21,657 nucleotides of DNA from NCBI GenBank assembly GCA_002315715.1, contig DCHY01000001.1, positions 9,389 to 31,045 of the forward strand, given 5' to 3'. Below are positions 4,413 to 12,658 of the stretch, in pieces (positions within the stretch are counted from its first letter, which is position 1; each line of letters opens with the position of its first letter). The position numbers were made by a program, and so were the translations under genes. This DNA comes from Clostridiales bacterium UBA1740 (GTDB taxonomy: Bacteria > Bacillota > Clostridia > Oscillospirales > CAG-272). The notes beneath the pieces were generated by a model. That model was not told the origin of the DNA. It ran no database searches and was given only the letters and a program-made list of their open reading frames with translations.

Positions 4413-7175
4413 ATGGGTAGTTTAGCGGATGGCCTTTTGCGCCTGCTCTCTCTGTTACTCGTTTTCTTGCTCGGCTTCTTTTCGTTCGTCGGCATTTTGG
4501 CGGGCGTCGGGCTTATTGCATATAAAGGAGTGACCTACGACCGCTTGGTGAAATGGGGCGGAAAGTTCGGTCTCGAACTTCCCTCGACCGAAGCGGTGAT
4601 ACAGAATCCGGAAGTCTCCTTAACTTCCATGACCATTGAACAAGCCATAGCGGAAGTGTCAAAAGTCAAAAGTTACGGCACCGAAGTCACCATCGACTTT
4701 TTGCTTACCCGTTACGGCATCGTTCTTCCGCAAGAGGTTCTTTCGTATCTTCCCGCCGCTCTGCGTGAGGCACCCCTTGCCACCCTCTTTACGAAGGACG
4801 GCATTCTCGAGGTGCTCGACGGCGTGCCCGTTTCGCTGATTTTCGATAAAATCCACGACGGCGTGCTCTCTCCGGCTGCCAAGGCGGAACTGTCCGACAA
4901 AACCTTCGGCGACGTGATTGACCACGACCTTGAATACCTGCTCGGCGACGTCAGAATCGGTTATCTCATGGCACCGCTCGGCATCACCTATGAATACGTC
5001 GACGGCGTTTACGTGGAACAGTACGCGGATCCTTCGAATCCCACCGTTCTTGAAGTCGTCGCGCCCCTGCGCCTCGGCGAAGTTCTCGTCAATATCAAAA
5101 ACAAGAGCGACCTCATCGCCGTCGTGTCGGAAGACATCGGCAACGCCCTCTTGTCTCAGCTCTTCGGTCCGCTTGCCTCCGTCAATCCTCTCATCACCGA
5201 CATTCTCGGCGACTATGCCTTGAACGATATCATCGTCAAGGACGAGGAAACCGGCGAATACGACGTTAACGTTTTCAAACTGATTTCCAATCGCCAAGTC
5301 GGCGAAATCCTCGGCTATGAGCCGGTATATCACAACGGCGATTCGTCGAGCTTTATCGAAGGATGGCTCGAAAACGGCGAACCGCTTTCGGGACCGAAAC
5401 TCGGTCTTGCTTTCTGCAACCTCGGCGAAATCGACAGCATTACGAATCTCGATTACGTCTCGATTCTCGACGGCTTCTACGTCGGCTATGCGCTCAGTTG
5501 CGTTCCGACCTTTGACGAGGACGGCAACATCATCGCCTGGACGCAAGACGGCGGCGAACCCGAAGTGTACTACAAAAACGTCGTAGGTAAGACGGCGGGC
5601 GCGCTGATTTCCGACGGCATCACCCCCGAAACCTTGCTCGAAGGCATTTACATCGGCGAACTGATGGGCGCAACGCCCGTGAGAGATCCCCTGACCGATG
5701 AGATTGACCACTGGGAAAAGGACGGAAAAACCATGACGGGCGTGGAATCCGTGATGGCAGATAAACTCGTCAGTGACGTCATGAACGGCGAAATCGGCAT
5801 GGACGATATTTCTCTGTCGACGGTTCTCGGTCTGCGCAGCGAAGTGTATACCGTATATTTGGACGGCGAAACGACGCCGATGCTTGACGACGGCGGCAAT
5901 CCCATCACCCGTACCGTATGGGTGGATGAAGAGACCGGCGACGAAGCCGACCACATCCTCGGCGCCATCGCCAACTGCTCTATCGACAATATTTCTTCGA
6001 TTATCTCGACACTGACCATCGGTGACGTCACCGGCAATTTCTCGTTGCCGAAACCCGGCTATCCCGATGAAAAAATCGTATATTCCGGCAAAATCGACAC
6101 CGTCGGCGGTGAGAAAGTCTACGTGGTGGAGAAAGCCACCGGCGTTCTCAAAGCCCTCACCGATTCTCCCGTCAACGACATCTCCGGCGCTATCGACAGC
6201 GTCAAAATCGGCGATGCCATGGGACTTTACGAAGGCGACGACAGCGTTTGGTATAAAGACGCCGCTTGCACGGTTCCCGAAACCGGCATTCAGAAAGCCT
6301 TGGCGCCTAAGACCATCGGCACCATCGGCGACGCGATGGACGATATCCTCGTCGGCGACGCGATGGGTTATTATTACGACGAAGTCGGCGACAAATGGTA
6401 CCAGGACGACGCGCACACGCTCGCCGTTACGGGTATTCAGAAAGTCTTGGCACCCAAGAAAATCGGCGAAATCGGCGGCGCTATGGACGAAATCAAGATC
6501 GGCGAAATCATGGGTTGGGAGTATATTACTGCCGATCCTATGGATAAACACTGGATTTCCGGCTACGACGCATCGGAAAACGAAATCCCCGCCTCCGGTA
6601 TCATGCTCAATTTTGCAGACTTGACGGTCAACGAAATGTCCGATACCGACAAGGTTTCGGGTGCCGTGCAAAACGCGAAGATCGGCGACGCGATGGGCTA
6701 TTACGAAGACAAATCGGTCAGCCCCTCCGTTTGGTACACCAACTCCTCGAAGACGGCACAACCGACCGGCATCATGGGCGTCCTTGCCGATACCAAACTC
6801 TCCGAAGTCGATACGAAAATCAACAGCACCGAGATCGGTACTTTGATGGGCAACTATCAAAATCCCATGGACGGAAAATGGTATTCCGACAAGTCTTATT
6901 CGACGCCGGTAACTCCGCAGATTATGAATAAGATTTCGGATGCGACCCTCACGAACGTCGGCGCCGTGATGAACAGTTTGACCCTCGGCGACGTGTTGGA
7001 TAATTCCTGCTTCGAAGACGATACGGAGTTCCTTTACTACCTTCGTTGGCAAGATCCCATCGAAGGATGGAAGTACCGCGGTGAGATTCCCATTGACCAA
7101 ATGGGTAATGCCTGCAACACGACGTTCTCGTACGTTTTAGGCGATCCTATCGTCCTCGCCAAACTGGGTTCGTAA
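4413..7175 (+). CDS. Large membrane-anchored repeat protein of unknown function
   Basis: The protein has 920 residues and no family I recognise. ATG at 4413 follows GGAGG and lies downstream of the predicted transcription start, unlike upstream in-frame ATGs. Residues 7-37 form one strong hydrophobic segment with few charges, then the chain is acidic and soluble to the end. This suggests an N-terminally anchored extracytoplasmic protein. From about residue 595 to 865 it consists of degenerate tandem repeats of roughly 45-65 residues. The pattern is I/L-G-D/E-x-MG-Y, an acidic stretch, K/VWY, a polar stretch, T-GI-x-x-x-L-A, then I-G-x-I/V-x-x-A-M-D. Earlier IGELMG, VGEILGY and LGEVL motifs suggest the whole protein arose from the same unit. 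It has its own promoter and a hairpin after the stop. Cell-envelope structure or adhesion is a guess only. Confidence 0.85.
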   Translation: MGSLADGLLRLLSLLLVFLLGFFSFVGILAGVGLIAYKGVTYDRLVKWGGKFGLELPSTEAVIQNPEVSLTSMTIEQAIAEVSKVKSYGTEVTIDFLLTRYGIVLPQEVLSYLPAALREAPLATLFTKDGILEVLDGVPVSLIFDKIHDGVLSPAAKAELSDKTFGDVIDHDLEYLLGDVRIGYLMAPLGITYEYVDGVYVEQYADPSNPTVLEVVAPLRLGEVLVNIKNKSDLIAVVSEDIGNALLSQLFGPLASVNPLITDILGDYALNDIIVKDEETGEYDVNVFKLISNRQVGEILGYEPVYHNGDSSSFIEGWLENGEPLSGPKLGLAFCNLGEIDSITNLDYVSILDGFYVGYALSCVPTFDEDGNIIAWTQDGGEPEVYYKNVVGKTAGALISDGITPETLLEGIYIGELMGATPVRDPLTDEIDHWEKDGKTMTGVESVMADKLVSDVMNGEIGMDDISLSTVLGLRSEVYTVYLDGETTPMLDDGGNPITRTVWVDEETGDEADHILGAIANCSIDNISSIISTLTIGDVTGNFSLPKPGYPDEKIVYSGKIDTVGGEKVYVVEKATGVLKALTDSPVNDISGAIDSVKIGDAMGLYEGDDSVWYKDAACTVPETGIQKALAPKTIGTIGDAMDDILVGDAMGYYYDEVGDKWYQDDAHTLAVTGIQKVLAPKKIGEIGGAMDEIKIGEIMGWEYITADPMDKHWISGYDASENEIPASGIMLNFADLTVNEMSDTDKVSGAVQNAKIGDAMGYYEDKSVSPSVWYTNSSKTAQPTGIMGVLADTKLSEVDTKINSTEIGTLMGNYQNPMDGKWYSDKSYSTPVTPQIMNKISDATLTNVGAVMNSLTLGDVLDNSCFEDDTEFLYYLRWQDPIEGWKYRGEIPIDQMGNACNTTFSYVLGDPIVLAKLGS
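6197..7000 (+). repeat. Coding tandem repeats within the large protein
   Basis: At least six related copies start near 6204, 6348, 6495, 6678, 6831 and 6979, each around an ATCGGCGACGCGATGGG-like core encoding I-G-D-A-M-G. Spacing is about 140-185 bases. Copies 1-2 are the most similar, including a shared GIQK-x-LAPK-x-IG segment, which suggests recent duplication. Later copies are more diverged. Confidence 0.8.
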
Positions 7176-7194
7176 TCCTCTTTGACAAATTTTC

Positions 7195-7221
7195 AGAGCC
7201 TGTCACACTGTGGCAGGCTCT
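7195..7221 (+). terminator. Hairpin between the repeat protein and aldehyde dehydrogenase
   Basis: AGAGCCTG pairs with CAGGCTCT, with an inner CAC/GTG stem. There is no proper T-run (TCTTACT follows), and the dehydrogenase ribosome binding site lies eight bases on. It may be a weak terminator or an RNA-stability element; read-through into the next gene is plausible. Confidence 0.4.
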
Positions 7222-7239
7222 CTTACTAAGGAGATACTT

Positions 7240-8652
7240 ATGTGGACGCAAGAATCTTTGCATGAACTCGTTCTGCGCCAAAAGGCGTATTTCGGGAGCG
7301 GAGAAACGCTGCCCGTCGCTTTTCGCATTGAGCAGTTAAAAAAACTCAAAGCCGCCGTTGTGCGGTATGAAGAAGAACTCGAAAACGCCCTCGCCGAGGA
7401 TCTCGGCAGAAGCCGCGAAGAGGCGTATTTTTGTGATATCGGCACCGTGATTTTGGAAATCAACGAGACGCTGCGCGGCATCCGCGCTTGGGCGCGCTCC
7501 GGCACGAAATGGAGCGGTCTTTGCGCTTTTCCGAGCCTCATCACCAAGGTTTACCGTATGCCCTACGGCAATACTCTCATCATCAGCCCGTTTAATTTTC
7601 CCGTGCTTTTGTCCCTCGGGGTGCTGACGGCTTCCCTCGCAGGCGGCAACACCGCCGTTTTGAAGGTCTCTTCCAAAGCCCCCGCCACGGAAAAGGTGCT
7701 TTCCAAACTGATAGGGGAAACCTTCCCTTCGGAATACGTGGCGGTCGTCGGGGGCGGTCACGACGTGGCAGACTATTGCCTCTCCGAGCGCTTTGACAAG
7801 ATTTTTTACACCGGTTCGCCGAAAGTCGGGGTGCACGTTCTCGAATGTGCCGCCAAGAATCTCACCCCCGTAGCGCTGGAACTCGGCGGCGAAAACGGCA
7901 ACTTTGCGATTGTCAGAAAAGACGCGAATCTCAAAGATGCGGCGCGCAAGATAGCTTTTTTCAAGATTTGCAACAGCGGTCAGATTTGTATCAACGTTAA
8001 CCAAGTCGCCGTCGCCAAAGAGGTGGCAGAGCCGTTTCTTGAAGAACTCAAACTTGCCTTTTTAACGCAGATCGGCAACGCCCCCGAAAACCCGGAATAC
8101 CCCAAACTCATCACCAAAGCCGCCTTTGAAAAATGCGAATCGGAAGCCGAAACCTACCGCGACAGAATCGTCTATGGCGGTTACGGCAATGCCGAAACCT
8201 GCAAATACGCGCCGAGTGTTATCTATCCCGTGTCGCTCGACGAACCTATCGTCAATCACGAACTGTTCTGTCCGCTTTTGCCCGTCGTGCCTTTCGAGGA
8301 TGCGGAGATTGACGCCCTGCTTTCAAGCATCGAAAAACGCGAGCACGGCCTTGCCCTTTACCTCTTCACGAAGGACGTAAAATGGGCAAAACGCACCATG
8401 CAAAGAATGCAGTACGGCGGCGGATGCATCAACGAAGTATGTCTGCATCTGCTCGTCAAAGGCGCGCCGTTCGGCGGCGTCGGACACTCCGGCATGGGCG
8501 CTTATCACGGCAAATACGGATTTTCGGAGTTCACCCACAACGCGACGGTCCTCATCGGCAAAACCCACGGCAATCTCCCCCTGCGCGAGCATCCCTACAC
8601 CGGAAGAGAAAACGCCTACAAAATGAAACTCATGAAACGGTTTGAGAGATAG
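7240..8652 (+). CDS. Aldehyde dehydrogenase family protein, class 3-like
   Basis: The 470-residue protein belongs to the NAD(P)-dependent aldehyde dehydrogenase superfamily, which oxidises aldehydes to acids through a cysteine thiohemiacetal. Visible landmarks are ISPFNFP with Asn119, the cofactor-binding FDKIFYTGSPKVG (about 185-197), ELGG with Glu214, the NSGQIC catalytic Cys250, and a C-terminal GAPFGGVGHSGMGAYHGKYG block. Length and motif set fit the class 3/YwdH-like branch. The segment after ELGG reads ENGNFA instead of the usual K-S/N/C-P. INVNQVAV follows the catalytic cysteine where many members have A/PxxR or APDY. Both differences could narrow the substrate range, which is unknown. 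ATG at 7240 follows AAGGAG. It ends before the shared terminator at 8679-8714. Confidence 0.93.
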   Translation: MWTQESLHELVLRQKAYFGSGETLPVAFRIEQLKKLKAAVVRYEEELENALAEDLGRSREEAYFCDIGTVILEINETLRGIRAWARSGTKWSGLCAFPSLITKVYRMPYGNTLIISPFNFPVLLSLGVLTASLAGGNTAVLKVSSKAPATEKVLSKLIGETFPSEYVAVVGGGHDVADYCLSERFDKIFYTGSPKVGVHVLECAAKNLTPVALELGGENGNFAIVRKDANLKDAARKIAFFKICNSGQICINVNQVAVAKEVAEPFLEELKLAFLTQIGNAPENPEYPKLITKAAFEKCESEAETYRDRIVYGGYGNAETCKYAPSVIYPVSLDEPIVNHELFCPLLPVVPFEDAEIDALLSSIEKREHGLALYLFTKDVKWAKRTMQRMQYGGGCINEVCLHLLVKGAPFGGVGHSGMGAYHGKYGFSEFTHNATVLIGKTHGNLPLREHPYTGRENAYKMKLMKRFER

Positions 8653-8678
8653 CGGATTTTTCAGAGAAAAAGACGCAC

Positions 8679-8714
8679 AAAGGGCATGGGGAATTATCCA
8701 TCCCCATGCCCCTT
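8679..8714. terminator. Bidirectional terminator between aldehyde dehydrogenase and HIT gene
   Basis: A stem of about 13 bp (AAGGGCATGGGGA against TCCCCATGCCCCTT, one bulge) has T-runs a short way downstream on each strand. It serves the two convergent genes. Confidence 0.75.
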
Positions 8715-8738
8715 GCCGTTTTTTATCCAAAAGACTTA

Positions 8739-9077
8739 TCAGCACATTTTCTCTGCGAGTTGTTCGCCGCCGAGAATATGAAAGTGAATGTGATGCACCG
8801 ACTGGCAGGCGTCGGGACCGACGTTGGAGATAACGCGATAGCCGGAAGACAGCCCGAGCGATTTGGCAATTTTCGGAATCGTCACGAAAATATGCGACAC
8901 GACGTCGACGTTTTCTTCCTTCAGTTCATCGACCGAGCCGATGTGCGCTTTCGGAATGACGAGCACGTGGACTTTCGCCTGCGGGTTGATATCACGAAAA
9001 GCGAGGATTTTGTCGTCCTCGTATACTTTGGTCGAGGGAATTTTTCCTTCGGCAATCATACAAAAAATGCAATCCAT
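8739..9077 (-). CDS. HIT family nucleotide-binding hydrolase (HinT-like)
   Basis: The 112-residue protein begins MDCIFCMIAEGKIPSTKVYE, typical of the HinT/PKCI branch. It has the histidine triad HIHFH (His96, His98, His100) followed by ILGG. Cys3 and Cys6 occupy the zinc-site position often seen in this branch. Members cleave phosphoramidate or similar bonds on adenosine or guanosine nucleotides. ATG at 9077 follows GGAGG at good distance; a longer frame to 9188 would run through the promoter. It is transcribed divergently from the FkbM gene with overlapping promoter elements. Confidence 0.95.
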   Translation of the reverse strand: MDCIFCMIAEGKIPSTKVYEDDKILAFRDINPQAKVHVLVIPKAHIGSVDELKEENVDVVSHIFVTIPKIAKSLGLSSGYRVISNVGPDACQSVHHIHFHILGGEQLAEKMC

Positions 9078-9078
9078 A

Positions 9079-9107
9079 TTGATTTCCTCCGCGTAATTTG
9101 ATACAAT
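9079..9107 (+). promoter_or_regulatory. Promoter of the FkbM-U32 operon
   Basis: TTGATT (9079-9084) and TACAAT (9102-9107) have a 17-bp spacer. The spacer contains the HIT gene's ribosome binding site on the other strand, and the -10 box lies one base from the opposing -10 box. Confidence 0.75.
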
Positions 9108-9108
9108 C

Positions 9109-9137
9109 ATTGTACCATAAATCATTCGCGCGCGCAA
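9109..9137 (-). promoter_or_regulatory. Promoter of the HIT gene
   Basis: On the minus strand, TTGCGC (9132-9137) and TACAAT (9109-9114) have a 17-bp spacer. Together with the plus-strand -10 box it forms the perfect palindrome TACAATCATTGTA (9102-9114). Confidence 0.7.
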
Positions 9138-9151
9138 GGGGAGGCGGAAAA

Positions 9152-10255
9152 ATGACCGAAAAATCGAATATTTTGTCCGCTTTGCCAAGCGTCGATTGGC
9201 GCACGGTTTGCCAAAATGCGGGTTTGCCCCTCGTCGTATACGGCATGGGCAACGGCGCCGATAAACTTGAGGCGCGCCTTTCTGAGGTCGGCTTATCGGT
9301 GTCGGATTATATCGCTTCGGACGACTTCGTCCGCGGACAGTCTTTCCGCGGTCACCGCGTCTTGACCTATCGGGAGGCAGTCTTGAAACACGGCGACTTT
9401 ATTCTGCTCGTCGCTTTCGGCACGCGTCTACCCGAGGTGCTCTCTCATATCGAATCCTTAGGACGCGAGCGCACTCTTTTGATTCCCGATATGCCGATTG
9501 CCGGCGACGACTATTTCGACGTATCCTATGCCAACGCGCACGGGGAAGAACTGCTTGAGGCATACGAAACGCTTTTTGATGACCTATCAAGAGAAACGTT
9601 TTTGTCGCTCGCCTCTGCCAAAATTTCCGGCGATTATCATGAACTTATGGCGAAAGTGCAAACAAAAGATGACATTTTCGAAGAAATGCCGCTTGCAAAC
9701 GTGAAAACGGTCGCCGACTTCGGCGCGTATAACGGCGACACGGTACGCGAAATTTTCGGGCGAGCAGGGAATCTATCTTTGGCGATTGCCGTTGAGCCGG
9801 ACAAACGAACCTTCAAAAAACTGTCGGCGTACGCCGATTTGGAAACCCGTTTTTCGGTTGTTCCGATTCACGCCGCCGTCGGCGGCACGGGACGGGCGGT
9901 TATGCACGCCTCGGGCAATCGTAATTCCTCCCTCTATAACGCTTCTTTTGAAAAGAGCGACGACGAAGTGCCGCTTCTTTCGGTGGATGAGATTCTTCGT
10001 GACTACGACGTCGATTATCTCAAAATGGACGTGGAAGGGGCAGAACTCGACGCTTTGCGCTCGGCGACGCAAACCCTCCGCCGTTGCCGCCCGATTCTCA
10101 AAATCGCCGCGTATCACCGCAGCGAAGATATTTTCTCACTCTTGCTGTTTTTGAAAGCGCTAACCGAAAACTACCGTTTTCTGTTGCGCAGAACCCCCTG
10201 CATTCCCGCCTGGGAAGCGGATATTATCGCCATTCCGAACGAGGTAACAACGTGA
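9152..10255 (+). CDS. FkbM family methyltransferase
   Basis: This 367-residue protein has two parts. Residues about 25-125 look like a small Rossmann-type domain (LVVYGMGNGADKLEARL, then a FILLVAFGT strand) of the kind seen ahead of sugar- or glycan-modifying enzymes. Residues about 183-345 form an FkbM-type SAM-dependent methyltransferase. Motif I is VADFGAYNGDTV (from about 186), VEPD marks the acidic residue after beta 2, and DYLKMDVEGAELDAL (from about 288) is the family hallmark. FkbM enzymes are usually O-methyltransferases; the acceptor cannot be read here. ATG at 9152 follows AGGGGAGGCGG. Its stop codon overlaps the GTG start of the U32 gene, so the two are translationally coupled. 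Confidence 0.88.
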   Translation: MTEKSNILSALPSVDWRTVCQNAGLPLVVYGMGNGADKLEARLSEVGLSVSDYIASDDFVRGQSFRGHRVLTYREAVLKHGDFILLVAFGTRLPEVLSHIESLGRERTLLIPDMPIAGDDYFDVSYANAHGEELLEAYETLFDDLSRETFLSLASAKISGDYHELMAKVQTKDDIFEEMPLANVKTVADFGAYNGDTVREIFGRAGNLSLAIAVEPDKRTFKKLSAYADLETRFSVVPIHAAVGGTGRAVMHASGNRNSSLYNASFEKSDDEVPLLSVDEILRDYDVDYLKMDVEGAELDALRSATQTLRRCRPILKIAAYHRSEDIFSLLLFLKALTENYRFLLRRTPCIPAWEADIIAIPNEVTT

Positions 10256-11487
10256 AAAGACCCGAACTTCTTGCCCCTGCGGGCAATTTTGAAAAAATGA
10301 AAGCCGCCATCCTCTACGGCGCCGACGCCGTGTATCTGGCAGGTCAAATCTTCGGCATGAGAGCCGCCGCCGACAACTTTTCGGTGGAGGAACTTCGCGA
10401 GGCGGTCGCCTACGCCCACGCGCGCGGCGTCAAGGTATATCTCACCGTCAACACCATGCCGCGTCAGTACGAGTACGACGCCCTCAAAGAGTATCTTTTG
10501 TCGATTGCCGACATTCCGATTGACGCCTACATCGTTGCCGACATCGGCGTGTTTATGCTTCTTCGCACGTCCTTCCCCGACAAGGAACTTCACGTCTCGA
10601 CACAGGCGAACGTCGTCAGTGCCGCCGACTGCCTTGCTTGGTACAACCTCGGCGCCAAACGCATCGTGCTCGCGCGCGAGCTGACGCTTGAAGAAATCAA
10701 AACCATCCGTGCCGCCATCCCCGACGACTGTCAGATCGAGGCGTTCATTCACGGTTCCATGTGCGTGTCGTACAGCGGTCGTTGCCTTCTTTCCAACCAC
10801 ATCACCGGCAGAGACGGCAACCGCGGTATGTGTGCCCAACCCTGCCGTTGGAATTACACCATTCGCGGCTATGAAATCACCGAGGAAAAGCGTGAAAACG
10901 CCCCGATGCCCGTCGAGGAAGTCAACGGCGAAACCTTCATTATGGCGAGCCGCGACACCTGCGTGATTGAGCATATCCCCGAACTTGTCGAAGCCGGCAT
11001 TGATTCTTTCAAAATCGAAGGACGCATGAAATCGGCGTACTACACCGCCGTCGTCACCAACACCTACAAAATGGCGCTTGACGCCTATTTTGCCGGCAAC
11101 TACGCCTATAATCCCCTTTGGATGCGCGAACTCGAAAGCGTCAGCCACCGCTCCTACGCCACCGGCTATTATTTCTCGGATTGCCACCTCGACGCCAACA
11201 CCGCCGAGTCGAACGGCTACATCAAGGAGCAGGCGTACCTCGCGACCGTCCTCGCTTACGACGCCGAAAGCGGCGTTGCCACGCTCTCCCAGCGCAACAA
11301 AATGTCCGTCGGCGATAAGGTCGAGGTCGTCACCCCCGGCGCCGTCGGCAGACCCCTCACGGTCGACTGCCTCAAAAACGAAAAAGGCGAAGACATTTCC
11401 GCAACGCCGCACCCTTACATGGTTTTCACCATGCCGACGCCCTTCGCCGTCCACCCCGGCGACATCGTCCGCGCCTTTGCGGATTAA
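10252..11487 (+). CDS. U32 family peptidase-like protein, probable tRNA hydroxylation factor
   Basis: The 411-residue protein begins VKRPELLAPAGNFEKMKAAI, the classic U32 start, with YGADAVYLAG following. The signature block EAFIHGSMCVSYSGRCLLSN...GRDGNRGMCAQPCRW (about 163-200) carries four cysteines (171, 178, 194, 198) that in RlhA/TrhP-type members hold an iron-sulfur cluster. Close U32 relatives (E. coli TrhP/YegQ, B. subtilis YrrO) act in prephenate-dependent 5-hydroxylation of U34 in tRNA. That role is more likely than proteolysis, but the subgroup is not proven. A C-terminal beta domain (about 325-405) follows. GTG at 10252 overlaps the FkbM stop in GTGA and has GAGG seven bases upstream. 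An in-frame ATG at 10084 lies inside the FkbM gene and is rejected. Confidence 0.9.
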   Translation: MKRPELLAPAGNFEKMKAAILYGADAVYLAGQIFGMRAAADNFSVEELREAVAYAHARGVKVYLTVNTMPRQYEYDALKEYLLSIADIPIDAYIVADIGVFMLLRTSFPDKELHVSTQANVVSAADCLAWYNLGAKRIVLARELTLEEIKTIRAAIPDDCQIEAFIHGSMCVSYSGRCLLSNHITGRDGNRGMCAQPCRWNYTIRGYEITEEKRENAPMPVEEVNGETFIMASRDTCVIEHIPELVEAGIDSFKIEGRMKSAYYTAVVTNTYKMALDAYFAGNYAYNPLWMRELESVSHRSYATGYYFSDCHLDANTAESNGYIKEQAYLATVLAYDAESGVATLSQRNKMSVGDKVEVVTPGAVGRPLTVDCLKNEKGEDISATPHPYMVFTMPTPFAVHPGDIVRAFAD

Positions 11488-11507
11488 GAAAATATTTTCA
11501 GAAAAAC

Positions 11508-11536
11508 AAAAAAGCGGTCGAAAGACCGCTTTTTTG
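11508..11536. terminator. Bidirectional terminator between U32 and Fic genes
   Basis: AAAAAGCGGTC pairs perfectly with GACCGCTTTTT over a GAAA loop, with A/T tracts on both sides. It serves the convergent U32 and Fic genes. Confidence 0.95.
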
Positions 11537-11593
11537 CTAACTATGATAGTCAAATATGCAAGTTAAATCTATACAAGGATTCGTATTCGGCAA

Positions 11594-12643
11594 TCAACGG
11601 TTTTGCAAATATCTTGCATTTCTGGCTTCGCCGATGCGCTGGATTTGACCTGCTTTCACCATTTTGCCGAGGACGGCTTCCACCGTCGTTTTGCTGATAT
11701 CCGGGTGAATGGCACAAATTTCGGCCTTGGAAATCGGCACGATGCTTCCAAGAACCGTGGCTTCGATTCGTGCGTTTTTTCCGATTCTCTTTCCGTTCAC
11801 AACGGCAAATCGCTTGTCAAGTTCTTTGTAGCACATATACAGCGTGGAGAGGAAGTTTTGAACGAACGGGAAATAGTCGTTTTCGTTCGTTTCCCATCCC
11901 GCCGAAGACTTTTGAAGTGCCTCGTAATAATACGCTTTGTAGTTGTTGATTTGTTCTTCAAACGAAATGTATTTTCCGGCATCAAATCCGTTTTGATACA
12001 GAAGTAAAAGCGACAAAAGCCTTGATAGTCTGCCGTTGCCGTCACGAAACGGATGAATGCAAAGAAAATCCAAAATCACACAGGGAATCAGCAAAAGCGG
12101 ATTGATGTTGGCGTTGGAGTTGGCATCTGCATAAGCAAGCACAAGTTGTTCCATCGCCGCTTGCGTCTCTGCCGCCGCAGTCGGACGAAAGCGAACGCTT
12201 CTCGTTCCGTCCGTCGCAACTTCGATAATGACGTTATCCGTGTTTTTATATTGCCCGGCAAACTCATATCCGGCAATAGACATCATCGTTTTATGCAAAC
12301 CGAGAATATCCCGTTCGCAAAAAGACAGATGTCGGTAATCCGTATGAATTAAGTTCAAAGCATCACGGTAACCGGCAATTTCCGCCTCGTTGTGGTTGAG
12401 CGGCGCACTGTTTTGATTTACGATCTCGGCAATACGCCGGTCGCTTGTAACAATGCCCTCAATGGCGTTGGAACTTTTGACCGACTGTACCTTTGCGATG
12501 GCTTCGAGTTCTGTGAAAACCTTGGCATATTCCTCTTTTCGAACACCGGCGGACGTTTTGAGCGAATAAATGCCTGCCGTCGTATTCAAAAGACCTGAGG
12601 GCAACAACCCGTTATCCAAAAAAGAATAATCAAATTTTCTCAT
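11594..12643 (-). CDS. Fic domain AMP-transferase with N-terminal inhibitory motif and C-terminal winged helix
   Basis: The 349-residue protein has the catalytic Fic motif HPFRDGNGR (197-205), with His197 as base and the anion-binding loop intact. Such enzymes usually transfer AMP from ATP to Ser, Thr or Tyr hydroxyls of target proteins. SSNAIEG (57-63) matches the [S/T]xxxE[G/N] inhibitory helix of class II Fic proteins, whose glutamate blocks productive ATP binding. Residues about 290-349 read as a winged helix (ISKAEICAIHPDISKTTVEAVLGKMVKAGQIQRIG), as in many stand-alone Fic proteins. Of two adjacent ATGs, 12643 has the better spacing from GGAGG. The promoter is overlapped by inverted repeats that could be an operator for this protein. 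No antitoxin gene is adjacent, consistent with internal inhibition. The target is unknown. Confidence 0.93.
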   Translation of the reverse strand: MRKFDYSFLDNGLLPSGLLNTTAGIYSLKTSAGVRKEEYAKVFTELEAIAKVQSVKSSNAIEGIVTSDRRIAEIVNQNSAPLNHNEAEIAGYRDALNLIHTDYRHLSFCERDILGLHKTMMSIAGYEFAGQYKNTDNVIIEVATDGTRSVRFRPTAAAETQAAMEQLVLAYADANSNANINPLLLIPCVILDFLCIHPFRDGNGRLSRLLSLLLLYQNGFDAGKYISFEEQINNYKAYYYEALQKSSAGWETNENDYFPFVQNFLSTLYMCYKELDKRFAVVNGKRIGKNARIEATVLGSIVPISKAEICAIHPDISKTTVEAVLGKMVKAGQIQRIGEARNARYLQNR

Positions 12644-12658
12644 CATACTCCTCCGTTT

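Noticed and set aside
4659..7100. An 813-codon open frame on the minus strand
   Set aside because: It is antisense to the large repeat protein, whose promoter, ribosome binding site and repeat structure are clear. The opposite frame is open because of codon bias.
7182..7210. TTGACA at 7182-7187 as a promoter for the aldehyde dehydrogenase
   Set aside because: The sequence 17 bp downstream is ACACTG, not a -10 box, and it lies within the hairpin at 7195-7221.
10171..11553. A 460-codon minus-strand open frame
   Set aside because: It is antisense to the U32 gene, which has full family motifs, and it crosses the bidirectional terminator at 11508-11536.
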